Origin: Centropristis striata
Taxonomy: Eukaryota; Chordata; Actinopteri; Perciformes; Serranidae
DNA length: 64,000 nt
Direction: 5' to 3'
Assembly: GCF_030273125.1 (NCBI RefSeq)
Contig: NC_081517.1
Coordinates: 23,071,631-23,135,630, forward strand
Below are positions 44,418-57,332 of the stretch, in pieces. Each line of letters starts with the position of its first letter. The first letter of the stretch is position 1. The notes under the pieces are model-generated. The model did no database searches and was not told where the DNA came from. It worked only from the letters and a program-made list of their open reading frames with translations. The translations under genes were made by a program, and so were the position numbers.

Positions 44418-44954
44418 CTGTAAGAGAAAGTGGACATTAATTCATGAATTATTATATGGTTTATTATTGAAGTTTGTTATTTCATTATTTATTATTTGTA
44501 TTATTTAATAAAAATCTGTCATTTTTAAGTTGATGTGTTGTCTTTTGCATTGCACTTCTAGTAGGCTACTATTGGAACTATTGTGTACAGTAAATACTGC
44601 TAATATGTCGCCTATTACATATTTTCAGATTGATATTATGTTTCTCAAGAAAGATAGGTAATTATGCACATTGTACTAGGCATGACAATCAAAGGCCCTT
44701 TGAGGTGATCTCTGTTATGTATTTTCACACAGTAACCTGGGTATGTAAAACATTTGCATTTTTAATTCAAGAATGAATGGTACAAACTTTAAAGAAAGTA
44801 GAGACAGCATTAGTAGTACTAGTACACTAAACTTGAGCATTGATATCATAATAATATCATAACTAGGACTTTAATAGCTTGATCACAAAAGTAATCCCCC
44901 ACTATAACTTAAATGACAGGTCTAATGCTGCTATTGTATGGGCTATGTTGGTAA

Positions 44955-45810
44955 CATAGACTGTATATAAATAATGGATGTAGTCACCGTGACATCACCC
45001 ATTGGTTTGTGGACTGCCCGTTGGAAGCATCGAGTTCAGCGTTACACTCGTTGCCATCTTGTTTCCGATACGGGGAGCAGACCATATGTGGACTGTGGAA
45101 GAGGAGAGGGATCTGATGACACTGACTACATGCCTCTCTACACCGGCAACCCGACTGAGAGAAGCCGCTGCTAATTCATGTGAGCATTAACTGGAGCATG
45201 TTAGTTTTGGTTAGCAAAAAAACAAAAACAAAATGTATGTTACTGACCTCAGAAAACTGAGCACTCCTTGGAGTGTCTGTTAGTCCAACCAAACGCTGAA
45301 CAAGACATTTTTACTGAACAAAACGTTCAAATAAACTGTCATTAAGTGAAAATACAGTGTCAAAGTGTCAAAGTTATGAGACCAAATCGGTAAACGTCCT
45401 CTTTTCTATCTATATAACGTTATATATAACTTTATTGACACGTTGCCGTGGATACGCATTGCTCTGCTTCTCTCCTGATGACGGCTCGCCTTGTTAGTGA
45501 CCTGTCAATCAAAGCTAGCCACGCCCCAAATCATATGATTCTTTATCTTCTATTTTCTTCTAAATGTTATTATTATTAGAACTATTGACATCAAATTGTC
45601 TTGAAGATTATTTTTTACTAGTGATTGAGACCATAATGTTGTCCAGAAAATTATTTTTGAGGTAATAAATCAGGTGAGAAGTTTTCAAATTTATTTTGTA
45701 GCTAAACTTAGCACCCCTTGCTGGAATTTTCGGTAGATTGCAGGCTTAAGGCACTTCCTGGTTGGCCTCCATGCTCGGTTGGTAGACAAAAAAAAGCATG
45801 CATGACATAG
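44955..45810. repeat. Common fish interspersed repeat
   Basis: Starts near gactgtatataaataatgga and ends near ggcacttcctggttggcc, with the words gacctgtcaatcaaagctag and agccacgcccc in between. I know this sequence order from many fish genomes but cannot name its class. Ends are approximate. Confidence 0.6.
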
Positions 45811-46069
45811 AATAGGTTTAAATCACACCTATTGGAGCATTGTCTGTCAACGTCAGGAGAAGTAGTTAACGTCGCTGACGACGCTGGCACATTCTCCACA
45901 TTTGCTGCGTTAATGGAGCCATATTGCAGGATTGTAGAAGTAAACCAAAGATTAAACAACACAAAGGATATTTTTTTCACCGTTCAAAGCCGGATGTTTT
46001 TGGCTGGTGGCGAGCCGTGGCGGCTGTCGCGATGGTTATTTCCGGTAAGTGCACCACGGAGTATTGGAT

Positions 46070-46720
46070 TTGGAACAACACTCACCTGCTGAAATCTGCG
46101 TACTTAGCAAGTGTGGATAGTGTTATGCGTTTAAGTGTCCTCATGGAAGTATGGATATCGGAACACAGCACTGGTGTACCATTGAGTCTTATGAATATCT
46201 TGCAGGTCCTTGTCCAGGTGTCTTGAATGCGCTTTTCCTTTTTAAGGAGTCTTGCCTGATGTGTAATTTTAGCATTTCTCTTTGTGAGATGCTTGTTTAC
46301 ATATACTCCTGTTCCCTTCAGTTTCTTTCCAAGCTTTAGCACCTCCATTTTATGTTTTCTGTTCACAAATTTTATTATGGTAGTTGGCCTCTTGTTTTTG
46401 TGGGATAGTGTGACATGTTGCTTTTACTGTCATAGGGAATGTCTTTATCATTGAAAAATGTAATGACTTGCTGCTCAAGTAGAAGTTTTTCACCTCTTGG
46501 TGCGTCCTCCCCCTCCTTGTTTCCTGCTGTGATCCGTGCGTAGGAGTAGTGGTTTGTCTCCAGTCCAGATATCACCAAATCTTCCATTCTTGTATACTGT
46601 TCCAGGTTTTCTACTCTTCTTCCCAGATCTTCAATCTTCCTGTCTTTTTCCTTTATCCCTTTATATTAAATCCAGTAGGCCCACCTGTTGTTTTACTACC
46701 TTGCTCAGCTCTTCTGATAA
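46070..46720 (-). pseudogene. L1-like ORF1 protein remnant
   Basis: Minus strand. Codons at 46090-46366 match the C-terminal domain of fish L1-type ORF1 (RNA-binding, nucleic-acid chaperone): NRKHKMEVLKLGKKLKGTGVY, limited here to the stretch KLKGTGVYVNKHLTKRN and FIRLNGTP. The preceding piece, 46375-46600, in another frame has DLVISGLE and SYARI then QQVITFF. At least one frameshift separates them. No matching ORF2 adjoins in the same orientation. Confidence 0.8.
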
Positions 46721-48506
46721 CATATCTTCTGATAACTTCTTATGCTACCTATACACAAGAAGACTTTGAGATTGGATTAAGATTTGGAAAGACTCCTGCA
46801 AGACTATCAGCTCACACCTGCTCACATCTAAAGACAAGTGTTTAGAGTTTTTAGTCCCAGCCTAGTCTCAGACTGAGATTCTACAAATACTGTGAATCTT
46901 GCAGGGTCACTATTTACAAGACTACAACTAGATTCTTTTAGCATTTTTTACCTACCATGCAATGTTTGTGTGTGCAGTGGTTTGTGTTGGAAAGAAAAGA
47001 AAAGAAGAGAAGACGCCACAAAATGCCCCCCATCAAGCTGAAAAAGGGTTTCTGTTTTTCTGACATGAAAAGTTGACTATTTTACAGTAAAAATAGACAA
47101 GAAGAATAGATAAGGAAGAATAAAGGAAAGGAAAATTTAGAAAATAATTCATGATATACATTTATGTCCTATTTAATTATAATTTGTTTAATAAGAATAA
47201 TCATACTTATCAGCTCTATCAACTTTCATTTCGTTAATCACACATTAATCATCAATTATTTATTACTTATTTCTGTATACATTTATTTATACATTTTAAC
47301 TCGGTCTCCTTACTGTTCTCTTTACTAGGAAACAGCGCCCCCAAAATCCCGCTTGTGGCCGTAAAGATATTGCATCTCTATATTTGTATTTAGGCTTGAG
47401 CTTACTAACATGTGATGTAACTTTTTCCTGTCGAAATGGTTTTACTGGCCGGTCTGGAACCGCTCATCTATTGGTTATTGAATGTGTTACGTCACTGCGA
47501 CTTGCGATAATATCAAACACTTTGATGATCGCAAACCAAAGACTAGGAAAAGACTGATATGAAACAGAGCACATTACTACCTTACACTTAACGATCGGGA
47601 TGACGGAGCGCTGTAACTCCAGTAAGACTCCTAGATTTACTAAAGACTTTCAGTTTTTAGTCTGGGACTGGGAAAATCGTTTGGTGTATGCCCAGCATTA
47701 GTTGCCATGTTTCTTTTCATCAATAGAAGTTCTTAGAAAAAGTTCAGTTCAGTAGAAACAAAAGACTTTGAGGTTCCAGGTAATCCAGTGATTTTTACTG
47801 CAGAGCACATGTCATGAAAAATACAAAGGATTTCAAAAATAGCAAAAAATAACCCTGCAAACTGGCTCAAGACTTCTTTGTGAAGTTAAGAAACTTAACT
47901 CGTCTCTCTGATGTTAAATTATTTCCATGATATTCAGTAGATTGTTAGAGCTGATCAGCACAGAGCTTCCAACCAGCAGCCATCTTGTGTCTTGAGTATG
48001 TCTATTTTATCTTATTTTTATATTTATTCAGTTTTTTATATCTGTGTCTGTATATTGAGCTGCTCTGACAACTAAATTCGTATCGTATCTTGTGTGTGTA
48101 TTTTTGAGAGTTACGCAGAAAAAACCCCAAGAAACCCTGTATGTGTATGGTGAAGTCAGCTGTAATTGGCAATCAGGTAAAATGTGTCAGATAAGGTTAG
48201 AGGGTCATAGAGCGTTGGCTCTTTTTTCCACATCAACAGATTCCAACACTGACTTATTACTCTTGCTAATCCATTTCACCAGCTGAAATCCTCCCAACTG
48301 ACACACGGCTGTGAGGTCTCTCACCAATGCCATGGCTTCTGCCTCTGAAGGCAGGGACTTCAAGCTTGCGTCCACAAAAAAAATGTTCTAGATGGTGTCG
48401 GTCACATATGTTGGGAAATCTGCCCTGTTGTCATCAGCAACCTTTCTTAATGTGAAACTGGCACAGCTGGGCGACGAGAGGCTGTAACAGGGTAGACCTT
48501 TATCAG
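46721..48506. other. No gene recognised
   Basis: AT-rich, unassigned. Some open stretches exist but without splice or family support. Confidence 0.35.
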
Positions 48507-48509
48507 TAA

Positions 48510-49155
48510 GGCCTCGTTCAGACTGCCAGCCAAAATCTGATTTTTAGCCCATCCAGATTGGAACTGGATGGCTCTTTTGAAGTCTGAACAGTCACAAATC
48601 ACATGAAATCCGATTTTTGCAAACTGGATCGAAACCTCCTTCGGGAGGTAGTTTCAGATCGCATTTGGACAGATGCGTCTCAGTCTGAACCGCTTCAAAC
48701 ACTCAGATCGGTTTTGACTGTCCGTGACGTCACTCTACGAGGCACGCGTATCGAGGGCAGCGTGGAGACGAGGTGTCCACCGGCAGCCGCGCCCGACTCA
48801 TGCGGCCCGACGGGGTCGTCCATCCACCCGGTTTCTCCCCTGGTGTGTCTGAGATGTTCTGCACCTCTACTGGACAGTGATAAGGCCAATATACTGAGGT
48901 GACCAGCCTCCATCATGTTTGTTGTTGTTGTCCTTGTCGCCGTCGCAATTATATGACTGACGTCGTAATGGCGTGAGACGTTCTGACGCCGTTACTACAG
49001 CAACCTGTCAGATCAGTCAATAATGTGGCCCAGTCTGAACAGAGCCATATCTGATTTGGACACTTGCTAAAAACAGTGTGGACAGTCAGCCCTAAAAATC
49101 GGATTTGAGTAGGAATCTGATTTGAATCAGATTCGCCTGCAGTCTGAACGCAGCC
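48510..49155. mobile_element. PIF/Harbinger-type MITE, second family
   Basis: Inverted ends ggcctcgttcagactgc and gcagtctgaacgcagcc, flanked by TAA at 48507-48509 and 49156-49158. The inner arms repeat words such as aatctgatt on both sides. GC-rich centre with many CpG, no transposase. Ends differ from those of 34895-35601. Confidence 0.88.
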
Positions 49156-49404
49156 TAATTGATTTGGTGCATTTTGTGAGACACTGGTGGTGGATTTTGT
49201 GGTGCATGTGTGGGTGTGGTTTTACTCAGTGAGTGTGTGGGTGCAGTGATTTCATGGTGATGGGCTAACCTGAAACAGGTGTGCTGGGCATGGCTTCAGC
49301 CAGCTTAACTCCCCCCACACACACTCTCCTTCAGTCTCCCTCTGCTCTCCTCTGTGACAGCTACCTGTGTGCATGTGTTCTGAGGTCTCTCTACCTAAGA
49401 AATT

Positions 49405-49408
49405 AGGT

Positions 49409-49439
<31 letters not shown>

Positions 49440-49872
49440 ACTTTTAGATCTCCGGTTTTTATTTTAGATTTTATCTTTAAAAATTTAGGGTCTTAGATAT
49501 ATCTTGTGCATTTTTTATTATTTTATTATTTGTATTTTATTCTATCTTTTTTAATATTTTGTATTCTATATCTTAAATTCTAAATCCGGTATATTTTATA
49601 TTCATATATTATATACGTATATTGTATATGTATATGTTTTTGTGCGTACGCAGCGTTGATACATGAGGCCCCTGGAGAGCAAAACCCTCTGGACCAGACA
49701 GCAAAGGCAAAGTGGAGAGATGGTGGATTTTAAATTAAAAAACAATAGATCCTCTGGGCCTGATCGGAAGGCCCTAAAAAAGGACTTAACACCTGCTCCT
49801 CCCAATTGGACTGCTCCTCAACCTGACTCCTCCTTAAATACAAAACAAGAGAGAGAGCAAGAACCAGACACC

Positions 49873-49912
<40 letters not shown>

Positions 49913-50075
49913 AATTTTATTTTTTTATTTTATTTATACTTTTGGATCTCCGGTTTTTTGTTTTTTTTAAATTGAGGGTCTTAGATATATCTTATGTATT
50001 TTTTATTATTTTATTATATTATATATTCTATATCTTAAATTCCAAATCCGGTATATTTTATATTCTTTTTTTATA
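49405..50075. repeat. Spaced tandem duplication with TA microsatellites
   Basis: Two related segments, about 49405-49600 and 49870-50070, each begin with an AT dinucleotide array and continue with tttagatctccggttttt-like and gggtcttagatatatctt. About 270 bp of different sequence separates them. Confidence 0.75.
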
Positions 50076-50735
50076 TGGACCACACCAGCTCACTCTTTGG
50101 GAAGTAGCACAACGGCAACTTAAGAGAAGCCTTGGTTGATTCCCTTCTCCTTTTGTAAAGTGCATGCCTAAATAAAACCCCTGAATCACCAACTCCAGCA
50201 CAAATTAATGTATTTATTCACTTATTTTATTTATTATGTGTATTTTATTTATTTCTTGTGTGACCTTGCATGATTTTTTAGAAGTGACTTTTACATTGGT
50301 GTTCCCCAAGGGGTGAGCTTTTTACAGTTTTTTTTATATGTATTTATAGAGTTCATTACAAGTTTTGGCACACGTTTGTACGGGTGAACCACTTTTTATT
50401 TATTTATATTCTGCTTCTAGAGCCATTTTAAGCCTTCATCTTGATGAATTCGCCAGCTGTTTTCCCTTCTTATTAGCACTTACATTACAACACAGATTTG
50501 CACTTACACTGTTAAAAAAAAAAAAAAATAATAATAAACCCCCAAAATAATAAAAAACATTCTTAAATTAACAGCTCGCATTACCAGGTTCTACGAGTCA
50601 CGGTGGACATTGGTCTGGTTTCTCTCTCTGGGGTGTTACATTCAGGGATTTCTTTTATAGTGGGTATTCTGGAGACTTCTTTTACTGCATGAACATGAAT
50701 TATTTTATTGTACAGATATGGATGTGTATATAGGC

Positions 50736-50740
<5 letters not shown>

Positions 50741-50791
<51 letters not shown>

Positions 50792-50792
50792 G
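50741..50792. repeat. TA/CA microsatellite
   Basis: A (TA) array of about 30 bases runs directly into a (CA) array of about 22 bases. Confidence 0.95.
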
Positions 50793-51175
50793 TATACATA
50801 TGAATTTTAACTAAATCTCTAATGACTTATGTCATATGCAATATGCATGTTTCTTTTTTTTGTGTTTTTTTTATTATTTATGTATACATAGAGAGAGATG
50901 TTTGCCTACAATATATTTTATTTTCACTTTTATTATTCAAGATGTCTCCCACAGTCCTGATTTTAGTAGCACCCAACACTCCCTTCAGAAGAGTATACAT
51001 AAGAGACATATATTGGTTTTAAGGAAATGGTCGGAAAATAAAAGCGCTATATACAACTATAGGTAGCCAACTGTTAGCCTATGGTTTTTACTGATCCTCA
51101 AAAAAACCAAGTACATGATACAAGAATGCAAGAATATGCATTGGCTAAAGAGCCATCATTACACACTCTAAAAGA

Positions 51176-51596
51176 CTCACCTTGTCCTGTCCCGGGCAGT
51201 TGGACAGAGTCCATCAAGGACCACAGGAGACTGAGCCCTACTGTTTGTAGCTCCTCTGGTGTCAGCCACGGGACCCTCCCCGCAGGCAGCAGGAGCATGG
51301 CACGGACTGGCCACGGGACCCTCCCTGTATCTGGCAGGAGAAGAGCAGGGACAGCTGGCTGCAGAGGCAGAGGCTGCATGAGGAGGTTGGACAGACATTT
51401 CCTCTGTGATCACCTGCAGGACCTCAACCTCCTCCATGAGCTTCTTCAGGCTCTCTTTGATCTTCTGCAACCCATTGACCACATACGTCAAGGTTGCTGG
51501 TGGTGGGGGCAATGCTGGAGGCAGTGCTGGTGACCGAGGAGATAGGAGGGGAGCAAGCAGTGTCAGTGGAGCCGCCGGGGGTGGTGGTGTCGGCAT
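51176..51596 (-). CDS. Possible exon, hypothetical proline-rich protein
   Basis: Minus-strand open frame of about 140 codons that starts at ATG 51594-51596. The first ~45 residues are proline-rich (MPTPPPPAAP), then a heptad-like stretch NGLQKIKESLKKLMEEVEVL. The frame runs into a strong donor-like GTGAGT directly after AGGACAAG near 51181. GC content is well above the surroundings. The coiled-coil layout is reminiscent of the accessory protein of some DNA transposons, but I cannot assign it, and no acceptor is evident upstream because a SINE-like fragment (about 51600-51670) abuts. Low confidence that it is expressed. Confidence 0.3.
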
Positions 51597-52103
51597 GCTT
51601 TTTTTTTTGTTTTAAGTATATTTTTGGGGCTTTTTTGCCTTTAATTGACAGGACAGTTGAGAGAGTGAGTTTCACAAAATTGCTGCAGCAAGTTCAAAGA
51701 AAAGAGATGTTTTCAGTGAAATAACACAGCAAGTTGAAGTCAAATATTGTTTAAAAAGTGTAACAGATGTGATGACTTGTTTAAAAATGAACCTTTGCTG
51801 ATTGGTACAAATGTGATATGATTCATTTCAAAATGTAAAAGTGGGTACAAAAAATATTTCATGATTTGAAAATGTGATTGTGTGTGTGTGTTTCTCTCTC
51901 TCCCTCTGTCTGTCTGTGTGTGTGTGTCTCCCAATCCTCCCATTTGGAAGGAAAAAGAAAAGAATAAAGAAAACAGAAGAAAGATAAAATAACCAAAACA
52001 AATCTTACCTTTTGGAGTGAAATGCATGCTGGGAAGTACATTGAAATCAATCCACCCATCTGGAATGAAAAAGAAGAAAATAGGAGTTAAAAAAAAAAAG
52101 ACT

Positions 52104-54793
52104 AATCAGAGCGACTCAATACCCCCATTTCTCTAGAAGAGCTGAGGAAGTCTCTTGTTAATATGAAAAAGGGCAAATCCCCTGGTTTGGATGGAATTCC
52201 ACCTGAGTTATACCTTACTTTCTGGGATATACTGGGCAAACCATTATTGGATATGATAAACACAGCTATTGATAAGGGTGCATTTAATTCTAGCACTAAT
52301 ACAGCTATAATTACAGTCCTGCCCAAACCAAAAAATAAAGATTTAACTAAATGTGGCAATTACAGACCTCTCTCCCTCCTGAATGGGGATGTTAAATTAT
52401 TTGCTAAAGTACTTGCAACCCGGTTGGAGATACATCTTACAAAACTTATACACAACGACCAAACTGGATTTATTAGAACTCGCCTTGCAGCTGATAATGT
52501 GCATCGCCTGTTACACATCATTCATGAAGCTAGTAGTATTGATCCCCCTTGCTCAATTCTATCGTTGGACGCTGAAAAAGCGTTTGACAGATTAGAATGG
52601 GAATATCTCTGGACAACGTTGGACAAATTTGGCCTAGGTATGCATTTTGTTAATATGATTAGGGTTCTATATGCAAATCCTTCCGCAATGGTTTGCACAG
52701 GCCACATCTGCTCTGCCCAGTTTCCAATATCAAGGGGCACTCGCCAGGGCTGCCCCCTTTCACCTTCACTTTTTGCTCTTTCCCTCGAGCCACTGGCGCT
52801 GAAAATAAGACAACATCCTTTAGTACAACCCATCACTTTTTGTAATACGGAGCATCGTATATCCTTGTACGCTGATGACATCCTTCTTTATGTAGGCAGT
52901 GCTGATTCATCGATCCCACATTTGCTTTCCTCTTTTGATACTTTCAGCTCACTCTCCGGACACAAAATTAACTGGACAAAGTCAGCAGTGATGCATCTAA
53001 ATTCAGCTGCACTTCAAATCCCTCTGCCCTCCCATATACCAGTAGTAAAAAGCTTCAGATATCTTGGTGTTGAAATCTTTCCCTCTACATCATCCATTGC
53101 AATTAAAAACTTTCAAGGTATATACAGTCGGATAGAGAAGGACTTTGAGCGCTGGTCGAATCTTCCAAATTCACCCGAATAGCAATAGTTAAAATGGATA
53201 TTCTGCCTCGTGTTAACTTTTTCTCTTCTATGATCCCTCTTGCTCCCCCTTTGGGATATTGGGATAAACTTCAGTCATTAGTTTCTAAATTCATATGGAA
53301 AGGAAAGAGACCGCGCCTAAAACTCACAACTCTCCAGCGAGAGAAGACACTAGGGGGGCTGGCTCTGCCTGATTTTAAAATCTACTTCTGGTCTTCTGTG
53401 CTACGCCGTCTATCGACATGGTTCAATCCTAGTCCCTCTGTTTCTTGGAGACCAATTGAGGAGAATATTGCACTACCTCACAGGTTGCAAGACCTGGTGT
53501 ATGCTAATATACCATTGAAAAAAGCCAAATTACGTCTAGGCCCTGTTATCTCATTTCTACTCACATCTTACCGCACCGTAATGAAGCATGTTGGCACAGA
53601 TTATAAATGGCATAATCACACACCAATTTTTAATAACTTCTCACTACTTACCGGTAATATGCCCTTTTCATTTCGACACTGGAAGAATAGGGGAGTGAAT
53701 ATATTAAAAGATTTGTATAGTGTCCACGGTTTACGAGCTTTTAACGATCTACAAGCTGAATTTGATCTTCCAGGTTCATCTTTTTTTTTCTATATGCAGT
53801 TAAGATCAGCTATGCGGGCATACGGTGTCCCATGGGGAACAGCACTCCCTACACATCCTCTACATAAGTTACTTGCTTCAGTAGGGCCTACACGGGGGAT
53901 GGTTTCAAAACTTTACAAATTCATTTCTGGACCCTGCAAACAGTTACCAGTAGAGGGTATTTGGAAGAGAGATCTAAATGAAGTAAATGACAGTGAGATT
54001 TGTTGGGACACTGTCTGGAAAAATCTCAGTGGTACATCCAAAAACCCCAACCATCAATTAATACATTACAAGTATGTACATAGGATGTACCTCACTCCCA
54101 GAAGGCGTTATTCTATGAAGATCGCCACGTCCCCAAACTGTGATTTTTGCCCCCTGAATGCCCAGGGGTCTTTCTTGCATGTTTATTGGGAGTGCCCGGG
54201 CGTGGTTAGATTCTGGAAGGAAATATCTCTCACTTTAACTGACATTCTTAAAATTACGATCCCAGTCTCCCCAGCCTTATTTCTGCTTAATGACGACTCT
54301 TCTTTAAATCTGTCCCTGCAGCATAAACATATTCTATGGGCCGGTCTCACAGCAGCCAAGAAGATGCTAGCCCTTAGGTGGCAACCGCCACATTCCTTGG
54401 CTTGGCAGCAGTGGGCCAATTCATTCCTTGAAATTGTTCTGATGGAGTGGTCTGTTGCCCGTACGCACGGGGCCAGCCATAGGACTCTGCAGGCCTGGGA
54501 GGCAGCACACAAGCTAGTTAAAGAAAGGGTGCAGCACGGCCGACCTTGATCTTTCTATTATATTTTTATTTGGGGAGAGATCCAGGGAGGGATGTTTCAT
54601 CGGGAGTCGCCTTGGGGTGGGGGGTGGTAGAGTAGTACAGGGTTTCTAATATTGTTGTATTCCTTAGAATGTACAAGAGACTTTGTTTCTGTTTACATTG
54701 CTATGTGAGGGGAAAAAGTGTATATGATGTGAATGTTTATATATTTAATTTTTTTCAATAAAAAAAAATTGATCACAAAAAAAAAAAAAAAAG
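52104..54793 (+). mobile_element. 5'-truncated L1-like LINE with poly-A tail
   Basis: The element begins inside ORF2, directly after an A-run and gact, and ends in an A tail (54777-54793) followed again by gact; the repeated aaaaaagact suggests a target duplication in an A-rich site. The 3' UTR is about 230 bp with an aataaaaaaaaat signal. The encoded ORF2 remnant is described separately. Confidence 0.8.
52127..54549 (+). pseudogene. L1-like ORF2: reverse transcriptase and C-terminal domain
   Basis: ORF2 lacking the endonuclease. First frame to 53182: KGKSPGLDGIPPE at its start, FIRTRLAADNVH, DAEKAFDRLEW (first catalytic aspartate), RQGCPLSP and SLYADDILLY (YADD catalytic pair) appear in the expected order. 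A frameshift at about 53160-53190 moves to the second frame, running to the stop at 54547-54549. This contains MDILPRVNF, FIWKGKRPR, LGGLALPD and, near the end, the zinc-knuckle CDFCP, HVYWECP. A single frame defect separates it from an intact truncated frame, so the insertion is fairly young. In full elements this enzyme copies the RNA at a nicked target. Confidence 0.9.
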
Positions 54794-54797
54794 ACTC

Positions 54798-56339
54798 AGG
54801 TTTTGCGGTGCATGTAACAGAGAAACACACTGAGTCCATCCTTCCTTCAGGTTTACTTGACCAGCTAATGGTGTCAACAACAGATTCAGTAATACAATGT
54901 TAAATAAGGTCTCTGTAAAAAGGTACAAATAAATATATTAATCTAAAAATAAATTATAATGATGTATAAAATGTATGAATACAATTCAACAATACAATGT
55001 AAAATAATGTTTCTGTAAAAGGTAAGTATACATTTATAAATAAATTACATTCATGAATAAAATGTGGTAAATGTGTCTGAACTAGGCTGACAAAAAATGC
55101 TAAAAAAAAATCTGCTTTCACCTTGAAGAAATTATTTAAAACCACCATTTTAACATAAATGAACAACACACAATCAACCACTAAAACCTCAAGGGGACTG
55201 AACTCTGATAATACAAACTTAATCACAAGGGGGCAGAAATCACTCTGCAGTTTCTCTCTGTGAAGCATTAAAGGTGGAAATCACTTCTAACTGCCTCTGG
55301 AATAATGAAGATGCAATATAAATTTTAACCAGCAGAGGGCACACTTCACCTCTAAAAAATCCCCGTTGAAGGCATTGCTATCTTTAAACTCAAAATAAAT
55401 AAAATAAAAACATTATATGAAAGAAATATTAAGTCAAATGTAATAAACACAATGAATAATAAAATAATATAAAGGACATAAAATATAATAAATACAAACA
55501 TTGACAGAGCCAGGGAGATGGCATGGCAATAAAAGCTGCAGACTGGTTAAACTAATGAGCAATTCAATCCTACTTATTGTGATATTTGTAGTTGTTAATA
55601 AATTGATAATTAGATCATTATATACAAAAAGACTAGTTACATTATCGGTAGGCTGAATAATAACAGATGTATGTTCACAGTGGTGCTATAGTAACCTGGA
55701 GAACTATATTATTATACTGATAACTTTTATAAATAATAATTCCTGGTTTTAAAGGGTTAGTGGCTGGAGGAGTCCTCCTATAATGAGCTAACAGGTCCCA
55801 GAGATCACTGACAGACCCTGAGCCTGTCTGACACCATCAATAACCAACTACATTATTTATGAACCATGCTGAAATGTGATCATCTTTAATTACACATACA
55901 TTATAATGACACCCTGTTCAACTTTAAATCGTGGCCGAGTTTTTTGTTAACGTGGCCTAATAGTGAGTTTAGTCATCATGACATTGCATAATTTAAGATA
56001 ACTAACAGTGAGGCTTTTTTAATACAAACACACAGACAGCTTCTGATTACAAGTATTATCACAAGAAATCAAAACACTTCTCTATTACTTAGGACTTCAA
56101 TATAATTAATATATTATAATTAATACAATAATAATTAATATTTACATTTAATAATATCTCCTTTTATTCGCTCCCGTTAGCATCGAAGGCAGCATTAGCT
56201 GGCTAATAGCGTAGGATAACAAACTACTGTGAGCGCTAATAATTGATACTAGAAAATTTCCTCTTGGGAAATTCTGAAAGGGCCACGGGGGCTACTGCCG
56301 GTGTGTGTACACTATGATGAGATTCTTCAGAGATTTCAA
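54798..56339. other. No gene recognised
   Basis: AT-rich sequence with few open stretches; no gene or mobile element I can support. Confidence 0.4.
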
Positions 56340-56412
56340 ACAATTGGCCAGGGCTCCCTTGAAAAAGAGGTTCAATGGGATATTCCCTGGTTAAATAAAA
56401 AATTTAAAAAAT
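56340..56412 (+). mobile_element. LINE-type 3' tail fragment
   Basis: Words ggctcccttgaaaaagagg, tcaatgggat and cctggttaaataaa in this order are the 3' end of a common fish non-LTR element. Only the tail is present. Confidence 0.5.
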
Positions 56413-56518
56413 AATACGAGTAATGTTATGATACTATATAATATACAAGGAGCACACCTACAGCAAGCATTCATTGTCAAGTATTTATTTATACAGCAAC
56501 CTATGCCCTTTAACCTCA

Positions 56519-56519
<1 letters not shown>

Positions 56520-56572
<53 letters not shown>
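56520..56572. repeat. GT microsatellite
   Basis: About 26 uninterrupted GT units. Confidence 0.98.
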
Positions 56573-56575
<3 letters not shown>

Positions 56576-57324
56576 GTGTATCTGGAGGAGTGTGGGCGCT
56601 TATGCACGCATTTGTGTGTGTGTGTAACTAAAATCACATAAAGTTACCTGTGTGTGTGAAGCATGTGTATCTGGAGACACATAGAAGAGATGTACATCAC
56701 ATGGAAGCTGAGAACCTGGAGCTTAAAATGGCCATGTCAGTTTTTCCCTTTTGCAAAACTGAACTTTGGAGTTTTATTTTGATCTATATAACTAGCAGTC
56801 CTGTGGATTTCAGAGGGAATAAAACAACAGAAATTGATCATTGATGTAATGCAGACCTGACATTTCTTCCTTGGATGCCGATAATTGGCTGAATCAGTGT
56901 TTGACTTATATTTGATCATTTGCCCCCCAAGCTTTTAGCCATAAGGTTACTAAGTTATGGTATTAACAAAATAAAAACAATATCAATCAACAATGCACAA
57001 TAATAATTTAGTCATTGTCAATGAGTCTGTATACATTTGCAGTACTGTTTAAGTAATTGTACCATTACGATTATTTATCATGAAGTAATATTTCAACATA
57101 AATGCCCTGATTTATATTTTTGTGTAACCGGTGGAGGCTACTCTGCATTGTGTGATTTGATGACGCTCAGACCAGATATCCTTTTGGAGGCGATCTCCGT
57201 TTATTCTGACAGATACAGCAAACAAAAACAATCTTCAGTCAGTCCTGCCCTCAACTTCAGCTCCTTCGCAAATGTACAAAAGTATATTATAGAACATTTA
57301 AGCATAACGGTCGATTTAAGATTA
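56573..57324. other. No gene recognised
   Basis: No supported feature; several short open stretches without signature. Confidence 0.35.
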
Positions 57325-57332
57325 ACGAACAC

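Noticed and set aside
45904..46060. Possible THAP-like finger on the plus strand
   Set aside because: Only a loose C..C...FH spacing is visible, in an otherwise broken frame beside L1 ORF1; not enough for a call.
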